A stretch of DNA of 64,000 nucleotides from Hymenoscyphus infarciens (Eukaryota > Ascomycota > Leotiomycetes > Helotiales > Helotiaceae): assembly GCA_001414345.1 (NCBI GenBank), contig LLCB01000236.1:1-64000 (forward strand), written 5' to 3'. The translations under genes and the position numbers were made by a program. This document shows, in pieces, positions 12,854 through 23,907 of the stretch. The stretch's first letter is position 1, and every line of letters starts with the position of its first letter. The notes beneath the pieces were generated by a model. The model ran no database searches, was not told where the DNA came from, and worked only from the letters and a program-made list of their open reading frames with translations.

Positions 12854-13819
12854 TCAATTTCCTCCATCACACGGGTCACGAGAATATCCAACATGGATAA
12901 GTCCACGAAGAGTCTCATCATCCTCGATTGCCTGTTTAATGGTTTGTGCTTGTCCTACAATGCGAACAAAGTAGAACTCCAACATGATGCGGCCATTCTT
13001 GTGGTGGACCTCCTTGATGGTTTCAATGACATAAATGGAGAATTTCTCGAAGTAGTCCAGCCACTCGTCGACATCCATCATCTCCTCCGGTCCCTCGATG
13101 AAGACAACTCGGGTTTGACCAGTATTATTGGCATATTGACCAAACTTGTTGTATCTGGCGGAGAGTCTCTGGCCATCGATGTATAGGCCTGGGCCGCTAT
13201 TGATTTGGGCGATGAATTGGGCAGCAGACTCTGGCTTTGCAAAAACGACGTCTGCTGCCTTCAAGGCGTATTTCTCATTAGCGTCTTTGACATCAATAGC
13301 GGTGACGGCTCCAAAATTGATGGCGGCGAAGAACTTCTTGGGATTGATGGTCAAGGGGACGTCGGTGATGTATGTCGAGCAGTTGTCCTTGTCAGCAAGC
13401 TCGATGACTTGCGCCTTGTGCGCCTTGGAGGATCGGTCGCCGAGATACTCTTTGTGGCCGCGCGGAAGTGGTTTGCGCCAATGATTGCCTCGTGGGAATC
13501 GTCCGGTGCGCTCTTGCTCTACCATGGCGTTGGGGCGGAAGCGCGACGAAGTCTCTGCGAGTGACAAGACAGAGAAGCGGTTGGTAGTTGCGGCGGTCGC
13601 AACCGAGGACTTCGACTTGGTGTGGCCTTGGTTGCCAGCACCCCCCATGCTTCCCGAGCTTCCCCAAGAGCGACTGCTAGCTGCTGTTGCTGGAGGAGAT
13701 GGAGCTGGAGGAGGAGGGATTCGCCTAAAGTTGACGGCCTCTGGGTTTACAGGTGGGCCTCGTGGTTGGCGGATTGGTTGGTAGAGGGTTGTGGTGGAGG
13801 ATTGGTTGAAGGAAAACAT
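12854..13819 (-). CDS. Array gene 4: tandem RRM-like domain protein, 321 aa, intronless
   Basis: A single uninterrupted exon from the ATG (MFSFNQSS). It is the shortest family member because the N-terminal region is only about 140 residues, and Pro/Ser/Gly rich. The module begins NCSTYITDVP at about residue 144 and continues with ADVVFAKPESAAQFI (strand 3 and helix 2 of the first RRM-like unit), RYNKFGQY, TRVVFIEGPEEMM, LEFYFVRIVGQAQTI and a terminal DPCDGGN. It carries no intron in the module and most resembles a plain RRM in its first unit (AIDVKDANEKYALKAADVVF). It may be the least diverged copy or a processed one; the sequence does not decide. Confidence 0.85.
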   Translation of the reverse strand: MFSFNQSSTTTLYQPIRQPRGPPVNPEAVNFRRIPPPPAPSPPATAASSRSWGSSGSMGGAGNQGHTKSKSSVATAATTNRFSVLSLAETSSRFRPNAMVEQERTGRFPRGNHWRKPLPRGHKEYLGDRSSKAHKAQVIELADKDNCSTYITDVPLTINPKKFFAAINFGAVTAIDVKDANEKYALKAADVVFAKPESAAQFIAQINSGPGLYIDGQRLSARYNKFGQYANNTGQTRVVFIEGPEEMMDVDEWLDYFEKFSIYVIETIKEVHHKNGRIMLEFYFVRIVGQAQTIKQAIEDDETLRGLIHVGYSRDPCDGGN

Positions 13820-14642
13820 TGCTAATGGATCAATTAGTCTGCTGCATATGATAGATCAAATGTGCTACTTACTAGCTTATGTTCTTAGAACTTCGAAGTG
13901 TTTTCGTGTAGAACAAGAATTGTGGATGGTTCCGACGCGTCGCTGTTCCAAGTCTAGAACAGCTCCACAACAATGCTACTGTTAAAACGTTGCTTGCTGA
14001 AAATGCTAAGGGGGAAGAAGCACGTGTGCCTTTGTTTAGATTGCGTGTTGAACCTGAATGGCTGCGAATCGTTGTGTTGAAGATTTTGATCGGTGATGAA
14101 CAAGCTGTTGTTGATGAGAAAGAGGCAGGGTTGCATAGAGAACTTAAGTATTTCAACTTTTTTAAGGACCGTGGTTTCTCGGCTAACAAGGAGAATGATT
14201 GGTGTGCACCATTATCACTGTAGAGTCATTCCGCTACAGCGGAAATAATTGCCGGTTCATTCCCGTTCTATTCACTTGAAAATTCTCCAATGACCTCTTT
14301 GAAGGGTCTCTTGATTTTGATCTGCTGCCGATCTGAACGGTATTATTCCCAGTGCTGGGTTTCAGTTCGTGCCTTGCAAGGTGCTATGTTTCTTTGGGGA
14401 TGTAATGGTCAAGTAAACAGAATAAGCAGTATGTCATAGCCCTTTTTCTGCGGATATGAGTGCTTACTTTGCAGTGTTGCTAGGTCGAGGCTTTGGAGGG
14501 ATACAGCCACGATAAATGGATTCGTCGAGAACAGCGATATTTATCTACTCGAATCGGCACGGTTATAATCGAAATACATGGCTTGCTACGGGATCTGCAT
14601 ACGGGGGTGGAATCTTCAATGCTCTTTTATACTTGAGACGGA

Positions 14643-14694
14643 GGTTTGCGAGTGCTAGGTTTGCGAATGCTAGGTTTGCGAGTGCTAGGTTTGC
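14643..14694. repeat. 15-bp tandem repeat (GTTTGCGAGTGCTAG)
   Basis: Three near-identical units follow one another, with G/A variation in the second (GTTTGCGAATGCTAG). It is a simple minisatellite with no sign of function. Confidence 0.85.
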
Positions 14695-14879
14695 TTCTTA
14701 GATGTTCTTGATTGCACCAAGCAGATCTAGCACCTGCTCGTTTCTGTTGTGTTTCTCGCTCAGGTTCCTTTTCCATTTATGATTCAGGCGCTGGAGTCAC
14801 CTGAAGTGGTGGGAGGTCATCTGGTTATGGTCCTTCCACCCTTGAGCCTTGAAAGATAGACTTGGTAATGCTCACCAAA

Positions 14880-16000
14880 GAGTAGATAACTTTTTACAAA
14901 AGCAGTACTTCAAGCGATTTCTTAGCCTGCATTAAAATACATGGTATCCTCTCTTAAGTACCTACTGATATCCACTTTTGGATATCCGTATGCCTTCCAG
15001 GTGGAGACCGAATTTGGCACAATTCCTCAAACTCCAGTCTTGCCTCGTCACTTGTCGTCTTTCTTTCTGATCCGTCGCTCAGCTTAAACTCGTGGGATAA
15101 GAGAATCTATTATTCAAGGAAGTTCCACTTGATTAAGAACAACGAATTGTCAGTATTCTAACTTCTTAGAATCGACGAAGACTCTCTGTAAGAAGTTTGA
15201 AAGTAGACTGATATTTTACGAAAGCAGTGCTTCGCGCTATTTTGATGAATTCGGGGCCCAGATCAGTCCAACTACATTTTTGCAAACAGGGATCTTGCGG
15301 ATGTTCTGAGAACTACAGAACAGAACTATCTAGAGTATCTTACCCTGATATTGGAATTGTTCAGTTGTTCGATGAAGCTGCCACACGTACTTTTGGAACG
15401 GGGGAACTGTATCTAGCTATTTTCTTGTTCATTATACTTTTCCCGCTCTGGAACCGCGAGTCCGGGCATGATGGAGTATTTTTGTGATCCCGACGTTCAA
15501 GCTTGGAGTCAATCCGCCTTTGGATGTCCGTTTGGAGGTATATCTACCATTCTCGGCGTATTTCTAAGCAATATTTATTCGGCCGCGTCATTCTACAATA
15601 TTCAGAAGAAGGGAATCAATTCTTTGAGGATGTCCCATTCGATTAAGAGGGAGGAAGGATCAGTATCTTTCCGTCTAGCCATCTTTGCATAATTGGTTGT
15701 AATATCCTAGACCTTCGCGGATGTTTTCATTCATCAAGTGTAGACTGGATTTTGATACTGTGTCTTACGATTTCACTGGAAGTAAGCTGGTCTTTATGAA
15801 AAGTGCTGTCTTACGCTATTCCATTGAGGTCAGATGAACCTTTTGGACACCAATCAGGTTCATCTACACCTTTGCAAACCCTTCTTTTGGGCGTTCTTTC
15901 GAAAGCTACTTGGATAGGAATGGTACTTGATGGAAAATCAACGGTTTTGTTCGATGGAACTGCAGCACGTGACGGCGGAACATAAGAGTTTCGTTGTTTA
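14880..16000. repeat. Diverged direct repeats, about 550-600 bp period
   Basis: Phrases recur in the same order: a TTTTACAAAAGCAGTACTTC-like motif at about 14890, 15215 and 15795; TTTGGATATCCGT at about 14977 against TTTGGATGTCCGT at about 15520; a CCA(C/T)T(T/C)GATTAAGA motif at about 15126 and 15637. Divergence is high and includes indels. It could be an old local duplication or the remains of duplicated coding sequence. Confidence 0.45.
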
Positions 16001-16376
16001 GCCATCGCCCATTAATGCTGGCGTTAATTGGTAAATTTGAGGCTCAATTTCTTGGAATCTTGTAGTGAGTCTGGCTCAAATTCCCCAATTCCATGGGGTA
16101 TCTCAAAAACTCGTAGGCTGGAGTCATTGCGTGTGAAGTTGATCTGTATATCCTTGAGGCGTTTGATGAATTCCAGGCATCGAGGTCTCCAACTTCAAAA
16201 ACATTCATCTCGATGCTTTAATGAATATTCTGACTTGCTGTGTTCCATGCAGGTGCACGAGCAAATCTTTATTTCTTGTTTTCTAAGGAAAATTCATATC
16301 ATTATTGTGCTCGTCTAGAGCACAAATTGTCTGCAATGTCATAGCAGAAAAACCTTATGTCAACTTTTCTTATCCC

Positions 16377-16416
16377 CCACCGCCAACGCCAACGCCAACG
16401 CCAACGCCAACGCCAA
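16377..16416. repeat. Hexanucleotide microsatellite (CCAACG)n
   Basis: About five CCAACG units lie about 360 bases beyond the stop codon of array gene 5, outside its coding region. Confidence 0.9.
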
Positions 16417-16777
16417 TGAAAACTCCATTGTTCAGAATACACTTTCATATCCCAGAGAAAAACCTCAAACAGACATATCAAACCATGAAGTCATAGCTAA
16501 CAATCCAACCACTTTTACAGAAAAGAAGAAAAAAGAACCAAAGCCTCCCATCTATCAGATATGTCCTTCACACCAAATATCGTATCGTTGTCGAATCGAA
16601 TCCTATCGTCTCGTCTCACATCGTCTGATCTTATCTTGCCGTACCCTGATTTCAAGCTCATCAAGAGTCAAGAACCAAACCATGTGTATCAATCAAACTG
16701 AATCAAACCCAATATCAAAAAAGGAAAAAGGGAACCAAACAACTTTACCAAAACAAACTCAACACCAAACCCGCATG

Positions 16778-18405
16778 TTAAAAAGATCCATTGTTTCCGG
16801 TAAAAGCAAAACCATCACAAGGATCCATGCCAAAGCGCGCCTTGATAACTCCTTCTCCAAAACCAGGATCGTTTTGAACATGGGTCATACAAGTTCTAGC
16901 CTGCTCAACTCTCGAGAAGCGGAATTCCAAAGCTGCACGACCAGGGATCTCACAGCGGAGATTCAGATATCGGTCCCATTGAACGTTGCAGATGTTGCTG
17001 AAGTATGCGATCCACCATGGACGATTCATCATTTCGCGTGGACCTTGAATGACGAGGACTCGAGTTATGTAGAGACTGGGAATTGCGTGGGTGCCGCCGT
17101 TGGTGGTATTGTAGCGGACGGAGAGTTTGCGGTGGCTTTGGGTGAGGCAATTTTGTTCGACGAGGGCTTGAGCTGCAAGAGGGTTGTTGAAGGCTACAAA
17201 TGCTGACACTGGTGGCATTTTAGCTTTCATTTATGTTTGAATCTCTTTGGGGAAGGGTTGAAGTTATGAATTTGATATACGTACTTGTCATATGCCTAGG
17301 TGGCTGGGGCGGCTTCAATTTGAGGCTACATACTGCACCAGTGTGGAGCATGTCAAATACATCGCAGTGCTTTGTATGCGGGTGGATACCCTCGATGATA
17401 ACAGCGCAGTTGAGTGTGTTATCGTGCACAGGTTCCAGCTGTTGAAAAGTGAATGTCGGGTGACCAGTCCGTCTCAAATATGGTCTGCCATTAACATAAT
17501 CCGGCTCGATCGTTGCCAAAACCTCTCGGTCGATGTATTGTGGAGCTCGGATGAACGCACGAGTGTTATGCGAGGCAATAGGGAAAGAGTTGATGTCGAT
17601 GTTTTGCAAGTGTCGGGTTTGCTTATTTCCGTTCCGGCGCCAGTATGCTTGTCTAGAATTCATGGAAGGAGGGAAGGCGAAAGGTGACGGAGTCGATCGC
17701 GAGTGAGGACTGATTGGAGATTCCATCGTCATATTGCCCATCCAAGGGATATTGGAGACGTTAACTGGTGTCGGATTGACAATTTCATTTTGTGGTTGCT
17801 CGCAAAGCTTCCTAATTCGCTCGGCTTCGAAACGTGCTCTGTCCTTCTCTCGGCGCAGAATGAATTGTTGACCCCCATCTGGCATCAGGAACGCTCTCTC
17901 TAGAGAAGGTGGAATTAAGGGCGATGCATTGTTCGGCCCCTCTGGAGTGCGACACTGTTCAATGTTGAGTTGGTCCAAATATGCGTAGGCTACAGAATTC
18001 TGGAGGTGGCGCTCGGCAGCGTTAACCGAGGTGTCAATCTGGAGGTTTGGCAAATCCTTGAGCTTGCTTGTTGATGTGGCAGTTGCGGCATCATCGTCCT
18101 GGGATTTGCGCTCGTCTTGCTCCATGTTTGCGACATTGCCGTCTTGAGAAGCAGCTTCGACACCCAACCTCTTCTGCTCACCATTGATCGCCGAGACACC
18201 ATTGGTAGTCGATGGTTTGGCGATTTGTTTGACCCAAGAAGGGACGAATGTGGGCTTGCGACTCTCCTCTGTGGAAACATTAGCGACAACCTTAAGGTCA
18301 ATGACCAACAGGAAACTTACGCGGCTTATAGGTAAAACCCTGGAACTTGTCTTGCCATTTCTTCTGGTCGTTGCTCTTCGGCTCGGGCTGCGACTGGGCC
18401 GCCAT
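16778..18405 (-). CDS. Array gene 5: tandem RRM-like domain protein, 504 aa
   Basis: Three exons: 18405-18321, 18268-17285 and 17223-16778. Introns are GTAAGT to TTCCACAG and GTACGT to TGAAAG. The second interrupts the shared module between strand 2 (GAVCSLKLKPP) and strand 3 (VSAFVAF), a position with no intron in the other four genes. The ATG reads MAAQSQPEPK. The N-terminal half contains YKP followed by ESRKPTFVPSWVKQ and long Ser/Thr/Ala/Asp-rich tracts. The module starts NCAVIIEGI near residue 314, then RYNTTNGG, TRVLVIQGPREMM, LEFRFSRVEQAR and DPCDGFAFTGN. The C-terminal FAFTGN is shared with gene 3. It is the most diverged copy. Function unknown. Confidence 0.8.
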
Positions 18406-20412
18406 CTTGTTGTTCTGTTGATACACGCATGCAACAACCGGACGAGATCGAAGGTGTTGAAAGTTTGATTGGAGACTTGACATTCTTGGACACTTCAGCC
18501 GGTGATTTTATGTTGTCGTTGTGGGTGGAAGCCGGCGCTAAGCGAAGCCAATGCCTCAAACTTGCTCGATAAGGAGGGAATTTCTAACCGGGGGTTCCTT
18601 GCTTACCACGCTAGTAAAGAAATTCTGAGGTGGTGAATTGAACTCTTTTCATACAGTTTTTTTGTTTCTCTCTTCGATGGTTTTGAAGTAAAACTCGAAC
18701 TTGTCAAAATAGCCTCAGATATTTGACGACGGCAATTATTGCCGGAGCTGAAGTAATGGTAGGTGTAGCACAATTAGCCTTCCCTCTCTCTTACGATTAA
18801 GCCTACGTGGGTTCTTTCGCTCCGTGTGGCAGTGTAGAATAATGCCTCTTCAGGGGCTATGATGTTAATTAGAGAATATGACGACCGTCCCCTTTGACTT
18901 TGGTGAATTCCTAACAGGGGATTTGAAGAATTGTCGTTTTTCGCTATTATTTCATGGCAGAGTAGCATTGCCTCGATGTCAAATGCACTTCGACTTCATA
19001 CTGTGTTGAAAGGCAAGGTATGCATGATGCATAAGAATTATGGGAGACTATGACTTGGAACTAGTGGATAAACCCGGAGCCATCTCCAAATTCCCTTCCA
19101 GGCCATCTCCACTGCCCATGGCTTGGCAGAATCCATAGAGGCAGTGCATTATCTCATGAAGTGAACTCACCAATTCAGGCTAGACTAACTTCACTACAAT
19201 TCATGGATCTATGCATAATTAAATTGGCTCTCCCAACCGTTCTCGAGCAAGCTTCAAGGTCTAATTCTCATTTGATTGAATTGTTCTGACCGGCTCAAAT
19301 AATCATGTTTTTGATAAATAATGTTCCGATAAGCTACATAGAGAATATACTTTTAAGAACCACAGGTCTGCTCACATTTGTGATCAATCAACAGAAGTAC
19401 GCTTTTATATTGAAAAGAATACATTTAGAGGATGAACAAGGTAAGGTAGTAGTCAAGACTATTTGGGATTATGTAGCGATAGAGTATCCCCTTATGCTAT
19501 ATATATTTTGCGTACGCGAGACTGTGCTCCCAGCTCTTTGATTCCGAAATCTATCAAAGTGACACAATCTTGTCTATGGGATAAAAGTACTTAAAGGATA
19601 ATCCCTCTACTCTCAGGATCTTAGTATCATCTAGAACCTTGAGTGGATTTCAAGGTACGAGTCTTTGAATTGTTCGCTTATATAGCCGAGTAAAGACTTA
19701 ATAGGTGATTTATAAACATCCTGGGATAATTTAAATATAAACCACTAATATCCTCTCCATAAGACAAGGTATAAAAGTCCTAAGCCTTACTCCCTACACC
19801 CCATCCCTCCATTACCTTAGAATTTTCGTGATAACTTAGGATATTATGCGAGAACGTTTAGAAGAATCGAGAATCAGAGGTTCCTATCCTTCTCGACCTT
19901 CTTAGAAGTAATTATCCTAGACCAATGCGCACAAATCAAAATAAACGAGGTGTACTTGAAGCAATGCTAAAGCCCATTTTTCTTACCAGTGACACTTTTT
20001 GAATAGCATGGTACTGAAGTCCGATCCATCCCGGGGGTCGTATTCCTGTGCTTATTACTCTTTATGCACCTTACTTTGGGAAATGGGATGGATGCTTGTA
20101 GTTGTAGGATTCCCCGATAGGTGATATTGTGAAATTCTAGTATTATAATTACTACTCGACACCACATGAGCGTTTCTATGCTACAAATCCCATAAAACCA
20201 TACCCATCTTGCCTTGGCAAAAGTCTCTATTCCACTACAAAATACAGCCCCTTTAGAATCGATGACCCAACTTCTAAAAATAAATAAATGAGCCATGATG
20301 CAGGGCACAGGGAAGAACCATTCATCAAAATCATCTAATTTTACATTAAATCTACAAAATCATAAATCGTGGTCCTCATGACGGCAGACATACCACCCAA
20401 AAGACACCCTAC
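18406..20412. other. Intergenic, moderately AT-rich
   Basis: It holds the promoter of array gene 5 and the 3' region of the helicase gene, with about 1.5 kb between that shows nothing recognisable. Short frames at 19305-19541 and 19967-20308 lack motifs. Composition is AT-leaning, but CA and TG are present, so this is not a RIP block. Confidence 0.5.
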
Positions 20413-23400
20413 TCATTCAACAGGTTCTTCTTTAATAACCATCCCCTCCTCCCTCCTAACCTCAACAACACCCCTCCCCTTCCCCACAACAGTCTCAGCC
20501 AGCACCACAGTCTCTCCCGCACCAAGCTGCCCCTCATCGCCCATTGGCAAACTATCAACATCAACCTCCATCCCCAAAAGCACCCTCAAAATAACCTCAC
20601 CACCAACCTTACAAAGCACCTCATTCCCATGTTTACACCCCTCACTAGCAACACACTCCAAGCAGCCACCCCAACCACCCGGGCCCTCCCCCTCACCACA
20701 ACATTTGCAGCCCTCAATCCTGCGAACTGCCTGCTTCAAAAGCAAATCCACAAACTCGAACGCTTTGGTGCTAATCCCACTTCCACTTGCACCCCCCTTT
20801 GCATCATAGAATGTCAATCGCGCCGGCCGTTTACGGGCACTTTCCTTCTGCATGAATTCTTTCTGGGAGAGCTTACATTCCGTCCTCACATCTCCAGGGG
20901 AAGAAATAACAAAGTTGGGCATGAGACTTAGGACTGCGTGTTCAGCGGCATGGATAGCACCTGCGATATTAAGCCGTTTCTCCTCTAGAATCTCGAGTGC
21001 GAGTTTGGGTACATCGAGCCACATTCCTTTGGTATGCAAAATAATAGGTGGATTATCGACTTGTACAGCATCTAGAATTCTTCGCTTCTTATCAAGTTTA
21101 AAAAATCCATAAACATTTTGTTGGATCTTGATTTTCCCGTAGAAAGCGCGAGAGAGAGATTTGGGGATCCGATAGATGAGTTCTGTTTCAATCGGATCGA
21201 CGTCCGTGTAATCCCGTTGTTGGGTTGTCCAGTCTACACGCACACGTTCGACTTTGGCGATTTTGCGGTCGGGGAGGAATTCTTTTACGAGGTAGGTGTT
21301 GCCTTGGTGGAGGAATATGCCCCCGTCGTAGAGGGTGAAGAACGCACGGGAGGCTTCGAGTTCTTCAAGGATGGTGTTTTGGTTGTGGGTTATGTCAACG
21401 ATCGCGAAGTGGTCCTCTTCTGTGTCGCGGATGGCGACGAGTTTTGAGGGGTAGGGTCGAAACCGATCGTTGCAGTGGTAGAATCCTAGGTCATCCTTGA
21501 CCATTCGCTCCTCTGCAATCTCGGCCAAGTTCTTGGGGAAATAAATGGCATCTTCCTCAGCACGAATGGGCATCTCGAACGCCGCGCATTGAATGTGCCC
21601 TTCCAGTACCAACATATTTTGAAGATCGACTTGTAGCTGAGAATTTGGTTTAGTGAATATCTCATCCGGGTTTTGCATATAATGTTGATCAGTTGGAAAG
21701 CAATCCCCAATGAGCACCGAGAGGGAATCCTTATTTCTTCTCCCAGCTCGTCCGCTTTGCTGTCTCAGATTGGCAATCGTGTATGGGAAGCCAACAGTAA
21801 TCACCGCATCTAGAGACCCAATATCAACACCAAGCTCCAAAGCCGTCGTCGCCACAATCCCCATAAGTTTCCCCTCAAACATCTCGCTCTCGATTCGTCT
21901 TCGGTCCTGTGGTGTATACCCTCCTCTATACCCCATAACCCTTGCCATACAATCTGCCCGTTCCAGAGTGGCGAGCTCCTGCTTTACCGCCCCAACAAGA
22001 GCCTCACAGCCTTTTCTGACTCGGCAAAAAGCAATCACACGAACACCTCTCAAGATCAATTGACAGAAAAGTCGTGCTGCTTCTCCAATGGTGTCTCCTC
22101 TGCCACTCGTTGGGTCTCCAGGATCCTTAAAAGGCGTATTCCAACACAAAAACTCCTTCCTCCCCGAAGGGGACCCATCAAAATCCGTCATCTTAACATC
22201 CTCAATCCCAAAAATCGTCTTGAAATGCTCCTCGGGATTCGCAACAGTAGCAGAGCAAGAGATAAACTTCACGTGTCGATTCCCGACCGCAGCACAGATC
22301 CTCCTCAATCTCCGCATGATAAAAGCAACATGAGAGCCGAAAAGTCCATTGTAGACGTGGATCTCATCTACCACCACAAATTTGAGATTCTGGAGGAAGG
22401 TACGCCATTTTTCTTCCTGGGGAAGGATGGTTATGTGTAACATATCTGGGTTTGTGAAGATTATTCGTCCTTCGTCCCGGATTAGGTTCCGGTCTTTCAT
22501 GTCGGTGTCTCCATCGAACGTTTCGACAATGGTTTCTTCGAGGCCGGTCATGAAGCGCATCATTTCTTTTAGACTTCTTCGTTGATCTTGTGCAAGAGCT
22601 TTGGTGGGGAATATGTACATTGCTCTCGTGTTGTGATCTCTTTCAAGTTCGTGTAACACCGGAATTTGATAGATTAAAGATTTTCCTGAGCTGGTGGAGG
22701 TTGCTACGATAACATGATGGCCACCATGCAGGTTATTGATTGCTTCCGCTTGGTGTGCGTAGAATTGTGTGATATTTTTCGTGTTGAAAAGTGCATTAAC
22801 CAGATTCTGACTGAGCTGAAAATTCAGATCCCCATAAATAGCTTCTTGGGGATCAAAAACACGATGTCCATCCGGAACGATCTGCCCAGTATACCACTCA
22901 CTCTCCTTCAATTCCGCAACAATCTCCGATACCGATTTCCTCTCCTTGGGGATAGTCTTTGGTAGAATACTGAAATCCGGCTTGGGCGTCTGACTTCTTG
23001 AATGACTAGGAACAGGAATAAAAGCCTCCGCTTCATTTTTGAGCATCCGTTCAGGGTCCTCGTTTTCAGCCTCACAGCGATTAAGAAACGCATTAATCGC
23101 ATATCCAAACTTCGTATTCCTCTTCTCGATAAGCCCCATCATCTGCTTCTGACTGAAAACCGGCATCTTCAATTCCTCATCCCTTAATTTTCGCGTTGCC
23201 TTCGTCGCCTCCCCCGTCTTCTTGCTCGTAACCTGCCTCTTCAAATCCCCATCCACGAATTCAAAATACAATACCTCTTTCCCTTGCCCTTCTTGTTCAC
23301 CCAGACCTCGGGTCCCAGTAACACCACCCACACTAACATCTGGTGCCGGATTCTGCGAGAACCAATCTTTTTTCCTAGATTTGAACGTCTCATCCCTCTC

Positions 23401-23907
23401 TGCGCCTTTGACATCAATCGTCAACATTGTTTCGTCCACATACGAGAAATTGATTCCTGCCGGGCGTAATGCCACAATCTTCGCCACATCTTCAATTTCC
23501 AATTCACTTTTGATATGCCCTTCTACCGCCGTTTTTATGGTATCAAAGGTGGTGATGACATGTTTGCGCGTAGAGCAGAATGTGAATACCAGGTTCAATG
23601 CTCGGTGTGTTTTCTCGAGAGCCACGAAGGAAGGAGGCCATGGTATCGAAGTGGTGACTGGATTTGAGGATGTAGATGAGGCTCGGGAGAGGGTAGGCGG
23701 TGCTTTCTTTGGTTTGGTCACTCGTTTGGGCTTCTTGCCTCCATCGTGGGTTTTGGTAGGGAGGGTAGAGGTATTCGAGGTAGCAGATGCGTCTTCGGGT
23801 TGAGGGGTGGATTCGGAGGGGGTTCCTGTGGATTCGTTGCACTCGGGGTCTTTTCGTTTGCGTTTTCGCACGATACGATTGGAGACTGTAGCTGCTTGAA
23901 GTGGCAT
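20413..23907 (-). CDS. hrq1: ATP-dependent 3'-5' DNA helicase Hrq1 (RecQ4-like), 1164 aa
   Basis: A superfamily 2 helicase of the Hrq1/MrfA family, which unwinds DNA in nuclear genome maintenance, including interstrand crosslink repair in yeast (established knowledge). Visible motifs: motif I TSTSSGKS near residue 403, motif II DEIH near 514, motif III SCSAT, motif V TTALELGVDIG, motif VI QQSGRAGRR near 715, then the C-terminal family domain with a cysteine cluster (CKCC, CLEC, C, C) near residues 1064-1100. The N-terminal about 100 residues are basic (RKRKRK) and low-complexity, probably a nuclear targeting tail. It is intronless. The reading frame extends to 23958 with a TTG, but the first ATG (MPLQAATVSN, 23907) is the likelier start. 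Length agrees with the family. Confidence 0.95.
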   Translation of the reverse strand: MPLQAATVSNRIVRKRKRKDPECNESTGTPSESTPQPEDASATSNTSTLPTKTHDGGKKPKRVTKPKKAPPTLSRASSTSSNPVTTSIPWPPSFVALEKTHRALNLVFTFCSTRKHVITTFDTIKTAVEGHIKSELEIEDVAKIVALRPAGINFSYVDETMLTIDVKGAERDETFKSRKKDWFSQNPAPDVSVGGVTGTRGLGEQEGQGKEVLYFEFVDGDLKRQVTSKKTGEATKATRKLRDEELKMPVFSQKQMMGLIEKRNTKFGYAINAFLNRCEAENEDPERMLKNEAEAFIPVPSHSRSQTPKPDFSILPKTIPKERKSVSEIVAELKESEWYTGQIVPDGHRVFDPQEAIYGDLNFQLSQNLVNALFNTKNITQFYAHQAEAINNLHGGHHVIVATSTSSGKSLIYQIPVLHELERDHNTRAMYIFPTKALAQDQRRSLKEMMRFMTGLEETIVETFDGDTDMKDRNLIRDEGRIIFTNPDMLHITILPQEEKWRTFLQNLKFVVVDEIHVYNGLFGSHVAFIMRRLRRICAAVGNRHVKFISCSATVANPEEHFKTIFGIEDVKMTDFDGSPSGRKEFLCWNTPFKDPGDPTSGRGDTIGEAARLFCQLILRGVRVIAFCRVRKGCEALVGAVKQELATLERADCMARVMGYRGGYTPQDRRRIESEMFEGKLMGIVATTALELGVDIGSLDAVITVGFPYTIANLRQQSGRAGRRNKDSLSVLIGDCFPTDQHYMQNPDEIFTKPNSQLQVDLQNMLVLEGHIQCAAFEMPIRAEEDAIYFPKNLAEIAEERMVKDDLGFYHCNDRFRPYPSKLVAIRDTEEDHFAIVDITHNQNTILEELEASRAFFTLYDGGIFLHQGNTYLVKEFLPDRKIAKVERVRVDWTTQQRDYTDVDPIETELIYRIPKSLSRAFYGKIKIQQNVYGFFKLDKKRRILDAVQVDNPPIILHTKGMWLDVPKLALEILEEKRLNIAGAIHAAEHAVLSLMPNFVISSPGDVRTECKLSQKEFMQKESARKRPARLTFYDAKGGASGSGISTKAFEFVDLLLKQAVRRIEGCKCCGEGEGPGGWGGCLECVASEGCKHGNEVLCKVGGEVILRVLLGMEVDVDSLPMGDEGQLGAGETVVLAETVVGKGRGVVEVRREEGMVIKEEPVE

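Larger units (their letters stand above)
13820..16777. other. Long intergenic with diverged internal repeats
   Basis: About 3 kb lacks a convincing gene between array genes 4 and 5, the largest gap in the array. It holds three diverged direct repeats (see the repeat entry for 14880-16000), a 15-bp tandem repeat at about 14643-14694 and a CCAACG hexanucleotide repeat at 16377-16416. The short frames at 15227-15487 and 15811-16005 carry no motif. A lost sixth family member is possible but none of its signature motifs is readable. Confidence 0.5.

Noticed and set aside
15227..15487. 86-codon plus-strand frame with hydrophobic end
   Set aside because: No motif and lies within diverged repeats; only one of the repeat copies is open.
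20369..20809. 146-codon Ser/Pro/Thr-rich plus-strand frame
   Set aside because: Antisense to the helicase C-terminus including its cysteine cluster.
23222..23803. 193-codon plus-strand open frame
   Set aside because: It lies antisense within the HRQ1 helicase gene, shares no motif with known families and is a composition shadow.
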